Source of the DNA: Halomonas alimentaria
Lineage (GTDB): Bacteria > Pseudomonadota > Gammaproteobacteria > Pseudomonadales > Halomonadaceae
Length of the DNA stretch: 64,000 nt
Assembly (NCBI RefSeq): GCF_009902005.1
Contig: NZ_WUTT01000001.1
Span: 1,576,541 to 1,640,540, forward strand
Direction of reading: 5' to 3'
In this document: piece after piece, positions 60,722-64,000 of the stretch
How the letters are laid out: each line of letters opens with the position of its first letter
Position numbering within the stretch: the first letter of the stretch is position 1
The notes under the pieces: model-generated
Databases searched by the model: none
What the model was told of the DNA's origin: nothing
What the model saw: only the letters and a program-made list of their open reading frames with translations
Made by a program: the position numbers and the translations under genes

Positions 60722-61455
60722 TGTCGCGCCTGCAGCTGGAGGACCTGACCCTGGCCCGCGGTGGGCGCACCGTGCTGGAGCACCTCGAGGGACGCTTCCA
60801 GGACGGTGCCGTGACCGCCCTGGTGGGCGCCAACGGCGCCGGCAAGAGCACCCTGATCAGCGCCATCATGGGCATGCTGCGGCCGATCTCGGGCCGCGTG
60901 GCCTGCCAGGTGCCCAAGGAACGTCGCGCCTGGCTGCCCCAGCAGCTGGCCCTGGATCTCACCTTCCCGATGAGCGTGGAAGAGCTGATCATGACCGGCA
61001 CCTGGCCCAGCCACGGCGCCACCCGGGGTTACTGCGCGGCCCACTACCGCCGTGGCCGCGAGATCATGGCCCGGCTGGGCATCTCGCACCTGGCCCACCG
61101 CCAGTTGGGTGAGCTCTCCGGCGGCCAGCGCCAGCGCGCATTGATCGGCCGCACCCTGATGCAGGAGGCCGAGCTGCTGCTGCTCGACGAGCCCTTCGCC
61201 AACGTCGACGTCGAGACGGTGGATGTGCTCATGGACGTGCTGCGCGACATGGCCCGCGACGGCGCCACCATCGTGGTGGTGCTCCACGATCTGGAGCAGC
61301 TCTCGCGCCTGGCCGATGACGTGCTGATACTGGCCGGCGGCCACGGCCGCTGGGCGAGCCCCGAATCGCTGCTCGACCGCTACGCCGGGCAGCCGCCCCG
61401 CGCACCGCGCCTGCCCCTCACCTTCCCGGATACCTTCGATGCTGGAACTGCTTGA
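60721..61455 (+). CDS. znuC: Zinc ABC transporter ATPase ZnuC
   Basis: 244-residue ATPase of the high-affinity zinc importer. Walker A GANGAGKSTLI, Q-loop RAWLPQQLALDLTFP, signature ELSGGQRQRALIGRTL, Walker B LLLLDEPFANVD and H-loop VVVLHDLEQL are complete. The start at 60721 overlaps the stop of the small membrane gene; an ATG at 60718 also exists. The C-terminal residues overlap the znuB start by 17 bp. It is in a Zur-box-led operon with znuB and znuA, which is the reason for choosing zinc over manganese. Confidence 0.9.
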   Translation: MSRLQLEDLTLARGGRTVLEHLEGRFQDGAVTALVGANGAGKSTLISAIMGMLRPISGRVACQVPKERRAWLPQQLALDLTFPMSVEELIMTGTWPSHGATRGYCAAHYRRGREIMARLGISHLAHRQLGELSGGQRQRALIGRTLMQEAELLLLDEPFANVDVETVDVLMDVLRDMARDGATIVVVLHDLEQLSRLADDVLILAGGHGRWASPESLLDRYAGQPPRAPRLPLTFPDTFDAGTA

Positions 61456-62329
61456 CGCCTGGCTGCTCGCCCCCCTCGACTACGGCTTCATGAAGCGCGC
61501 CCTGGTGGCCGGCCTGGCGCTGTCGCTGGCCGCCCCGCCGCTAGGGGTGTTCCTGATGCTGCGCGGCATGAGCCTGATCGGCGACGCCATGGCCCACGCC
61601 ATCCTCCCCGGGGTGGCGCTGGGCTTCCTGGCCGCCGGCTTCTCGCTGCCGATCATGAGCCTCGGCGGCATTCTCTCGGGGCTGCTGGTGGCGGTGCTCG
61701 CCGGCAGCGTGTCGCAGATGACCGGCCATCGCGAGGACTCCGCCATGGCCAGCTTCTTCCTGATCTCGCTGGCCGCGGGAGTAATGCTCGTCTCGCTGGG
61801 CGGCAGCAGCGTCGACCTCACCCATGTGCTGTTCGGCTCGATCCTCGCGGTCGACACCACCGCCCTGCTGCTGATCGCCGCCATCAGCAGCCTGATCGTG
61901 GTGATCCTGGCGGTGATCTTCCGCGCCCTGGTGGTGGAGTGTCTCGACCCGCTGTTCCTGCGCGGCCAGGGCAGTCCGGTGGGGCTGGTCCACGGGATCT
62001 TCCTGGGGCTGGTGGTGCTCAACCTGACCGCCGGTTTCCAGACCCTGGGCACCCTGATGGCGGTGGGACTGATGATGCTGCCGGCCACCACCGCACGCTT
62101 CTGGAGCCAGCGCCTCGAGGGGCTGATCGGCATCGCCATCCTGGTGGCCCTGGTGGCCAGCAGCGGCGGGCTGCTGCTCTCCTACCACCTCAACCTGCCC
62201 TCGGGCCCGGCGATCATCCTGCTGGCCGGAGCCGGCTACCTGCTCTCGGCCCTGGTGGGCCGCCACCACAGCCTGCTCGCCCGGCTGCGCCGCCGTGCCA
62301 CGCCGCTGGGCGCCCCGGAACACGACTGA
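61439..62329 (+). CDS. znuB: Zinc ABC transporter permease ZnuB
   Basis: 296-residue permease with about eight to nine helices, of the ABC-3 metal family. Typical segments are PLGVFLMLRGMSLIGDAMAHAILPGVALGF near the N-terminus and TAGFQTLGTLMAVGLMMLPATTARF towards the C-terminus, with HREDSAMASFFLISLA between. The ATPase-contact loop follows ECLDPLFLRGQGSPVG. The start at 61439 overlaps znuC by 17 bp. The histidines near the C-terminus (GRHHSLLARL) may face the cytoplasm. It passes zinc delivered by ZnuA. Confidence 0.92.
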   Translation: MLELLDAWLLAPLDYGFMKRALVAGLALSLAAPPLGVFLMLRGMSLIGDAMAHAILPGVALGFLAAGFSLPIMSLGGILSGLLVAVLAGSVSQMTGHREDSAMASFFLISLAAGVMLVSLGGSSVDLTHVLFGSILAVDTTALLLIAAISSLIVVILAVIFRALVVECLDPLFLRGQGSPVGLVHGIFLGLVVLNLTAGFQTLGTLMAVGLMMLPATTARFWSQRLEGLIGIAILVALVASSGGLLLSYHLNLPSGPAIILLAGAGYLLSALVGRHHSLLARLRRRATPLGAPEHD

Positions 62330-62349
62330 CCCCACGGAGACCCCAATTC

Positions 62350-63321
62350 ATGCGTCCACCGATCCCCGCCTCCATCGCCCTGGGCCTGGCCGCCCTGCTT
62401 GCCCTGCCCACCGCCCACGCCGATGAGCGCGTGCAGGTGCTGGCCAGCTTCAGCATCCTCGCCGACATGGTCGAGAACGTCGGTGGCGAGCATATCGCCG
62501 TCACCGCCCTGGTGGGTCCCGACAGCGACGCCCATGTCTATTCGCCGCGCCCCACCGACGCCCGCGCCCTGGCCGAAGCCGACCTGGTGGTCTTCAATGG
62601 CCTGCAGTTCGAGGGCTGGATGGAGCGCCTGGTAGAGGCCAGCGACTATGCCGGCCCGCTGGTGGTGGCCAGCGACGGCCTCGCCGCGATGCGCGACGAG
62701 CAGGTAGCGCCCGCCGAGGACGACCATGAAGAGCATGACGGCCACGACCATGGCGACCTGGACCCCCACGGCTGGCAGAACCTGAATGCCGGCAAGCGCT
62801 ACGTGACCAATATCCGCGACGGCCTGATCGAGGCCGACCCCGACAACGCCGAGGCCTACGAGGCCAACGCGGCGCGCTACATCAACGAGATCGATGCCAC
62901 CGACGCCGAGATCCGTACCCTGCTCGCCGAGATCCCCGCCGCCACCAGCGTGATCACCGGCCACGACTCCTTCGGCCACTTCGCCCACGCCTACGGGCTG
63001 CGCTTCCTCTCGCCCCAGGGCCTCTCCACCGAGGCCGACCCCAGCGCCGCCGACATGGCCGCGCTGATCGAGGTGATCCGCGAGCAGGAGGTGCGCGCCC
63101 TGTTCCACGAGAACATGACCAGCCCCGCCCTGCTCGAGCAGCTCGCCGAGGAGACCAGCCTGCCCATCGCCGGCACCCTCTACGCCGACGCCCTGGCCAG
63201 CGAAGGCGAGGCCAGCACCTGGCTGGGCATGATGCGCCACAACGCCAATACCCTCCACGACGCCCTGGCCGAGCCGGGCCATCAGGAGCACGACGCCGAG
63301 GAGCATGCTCACGACCACTGA
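62350..63321 (+). CDS. znuA: Zinc ABC transporter substrate-binding protein ZnuA
   Basis: 323-residue periplasmic zinc-binding protein with a signal peptide (about residues 1-24, ending PTAHA). Metal ligands fit the cluster A-I family: His in GPDSDAHVYSPRP, His in LDPHGWQN, His in ITGHDSFGHFAHAYGL. A charged His loop (DDHEEHDGHDHGD, near residue 125) and a His-rich C-terminal end (HQEHDAEEHAHDH) mark it as a zinc rather than manganese protein. The start at 62350 is 20 bp after znuB. A terminator follows at once. Confidence 0.93.
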   Translation: MRPPIPASIALGLAALLALPTAHADERVQVLASFSILADMVENVGGEHIAVTALVGPDSDAHVYSPRPTDARALAEADLVVFNGLQFEGWMERLVEASDYAGPLVVASDGLAAMRDEQVAPAEDDHEEHDGHDHGDLDPHGWQNLNAGKRYVTNIRDGLIEADPDNAEAYEANAARYINEIDATDAEIRTLLAEIPAATSVITGHDSFGHFAHAYGLRFLSPQGLSTEADPSAADMAALIEVIREQEVRALFHENMTSPALLEQLAEETSLPIAGTLYADALASEGEASTWLGMMRHNANTLHDALAEPGHQEHDAEEHAHDH

Positions 63322-63341
63322 GCCAAGTACGTGATGCTGAG

Positions 63342-63367
63342 AAAGAGGCGCCTTCGGGCGCCTCTTT
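63342..63367 (+). terminator. Rho-independent terminator of the znu operon
   Basis: AAAGAGGCGCC-TTCG-GGCGCCTCTTT: an 11-bp perfect stem with a UUCG tetraloop and a short T-run, 20 bp after znuA. Confidence 0.9.
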
Positions 63368-63449
63368 ACGTTGAGGGAAGCTTCTCTACTACCTTGGCCG
63401 TATATGTCGCCAAGTCGCACTATTAGTTCGCAAGCTTGGCAAATCTGCC

Positions 63450-63461
63450 GCCAAATTTGGC
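63450..63461. promoter_or_regulatory. Palindrome in the promoter region of the terminal gene
   Basis: GCCAAATTTGGC is an exact 12-bp palindrome, with related TTGGCAAAT at 63436-63444, in the 258-bp gap before the next gene. A regulator site is possible; none is recognised. Confidence 0.3.
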
Positions 63462-63579
63462 ACGAAATGCAAACACCCTGGCTCAATAGGTCAACCCTGC
63501 TCTCGCCTTTGCTCCTACCATGAATCCGGGCGCTCCCGTGGCGCCAACCAACGGACAACAACAACGCAAAGGCATCTCC

Positions 63580-64000
63580 ATGATCCCAACCCGTCAGTTT
63601 GCTTTGGGCACTCTCGCTGCCTCCATGCTGCTCGCCTCCCAGGCCGCTACCGCCGAGATCACCGACAACGAGATCCGTATCGGCTACCTGGCCGACATGA
63701 CTGGCGCCTACCGCGACCCCATCGGACCGCTGGGCGAGGACGCCATCCGGATGGCCATCGAGGACATGGGCGGCAGCGTGGCCGGTGCCGAGGTGGTGCT
63801 GTTCAGCGCCGATGACCGCAACAGCCCCGACGTGGGCTCCAGCGTGGTTCGCGAGTGGATCGACGAGCGCAACGTCGACATGGTCACCGGCCTGGTAGCC
63901 TCCTCGGTGACCCTCGCCTCGGTCAAACTGCTGGAGGAAGAGAATCGCCTGGGCCTGGTCAACGGCGCCGTCTCCTCCGGCGTGACCAACGAGAGCTGCT
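63580..64000 (+). CDS. ABC transporter substrate-binding protein, Liv-type (5' part, runs off the window)
   Basis: The first 140 codons of a periplasmic binding protein of the branched-chain amino acid/amide group. Signal peptide MIPTRQFALGTLAASMLLAS continues to about residue 25 (ATA). The mature part begins IRIGYLADMTGAYRDPIGP and continues with AIEDMGGSVAGAEVVLFSAD and MVTGLVASSVTLASVKL, the type-1 fold. It is distinct from the livK above. Its cognate permease genes would lie beyond the window. The ATG at 63580 is the family start. Confidence 0.88.
   Translation, partial: MIPTRQFALGTLAASMLLASQAATAEITDNEIRIGYLADMTGAYRDPIGPLGEDAIRMAIEDMGGSVAGAEVVLFSADDRNSPDVGSSVVREWIDERNVDMVTGLVASSVTLASVKLLEEENRLGLVNGAVSSGVTNESC

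Noticed and set aside
63436-63470. Sigma54 promoter before the terminal binding-protein gene
   Set aside because: TGGCAAATCTGCCGC has correct GG-GC spacing but poor -12 sequence, and TTTGGCACGAAATGC has the right half-sites but the spacing is 10 instead of 12 bp.

Overview
The window is 64 kb of GC-rich DNA that looks like a chromosome segment of a moderately halophilic gammaproteobacterium, most likely Halomonas or a close relative (Halomonadaceae). Reasons: metK diverges from a tkt-epd-pgk-fba run; there is a glnA-ntrB-ntrC nitrogen block with a sigma54 promoter; the porin is extremely acidic; and the best-recognised proteins resemble Halomonas/Pseudomonas homologues. This assignment is by pattern recognition, not by a database search. 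No rRNA, tRNA or insertion sequence was found.

Layout. 1-8250: metK (5' part), tkt, an lrgA/lrgB pair, epd, pgk, fba and a HAD phosphatase, i.e. central sugar-phosphate metabolism. 8345-12707: yciH, a sirtuin, a membrane NERD protein, dgt and a Phd/YefM-RelE/ParE toxin-antitoxin pair. 12737-18700: ntrC, ntrB, a DUF4124 protein and glnA, all on the minus strand, with a near-perfect sigma54 promoter and NtrC boxes, then a glycosyltransferase-like gene. 18900-22790: typA, a small unknown gene and an NSS-type Na+ symporter. 22885-28149: a complete branched-chain-amino-acid-type ABC importer (livGFHM plus a convergent livK). 28304-35126: accessory metabolism and envelope genes, including a Fur-box gene and a DASS carboxylate transporter.

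35178-46811 is the defence island. It is a type I-E CRISPR-Cas locus on the minus strand in the order cas3-cse1-cse2-cas7e-cas5e-cas6e-cas1-cas2, then an AT-rich leader, then 28 repeats and 27 spacers with an exact 61-bp period. A WYL-domain regulator is transcribed divergently from cas3. cas3 carries an apparent one-base deletion that splits it between the Walker A and DEVH motifs, with a TGATG stop/restart at the break. Every other cas gene is intact, and the two leader-proximal repeats share a private variant, so adaptation looks recent while interference is in doubt.

46860-64000: a MOT1-type molybdate transporter with a molbindin, a ferric-reductase-like flavoprotein, an MFS carrier, an acidic porin with a YccT-like gene, a large secreted phytase-like esterase, cytochrome b561, a methyltransferase, an aldo-keto reductase, TspO, a UbiH-family hydroxylase, an alpha/beta hydrolase and a Zur-box-led zinc uptake operon. 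That operon begins with a previously unlisted 49-codon His-rich membrane ORF followed by znuC-znuB-znuA. The window ends inside another Liv-type substrate-binding protein.

The points most worth following up are the split cas3 under a WYL regulator, the small Zur-linked membrane ORF, the in-frame amber codon in the DUF4124 gene, and a 137-bp intergenic element with terminal inverted repeats downstream of livM.
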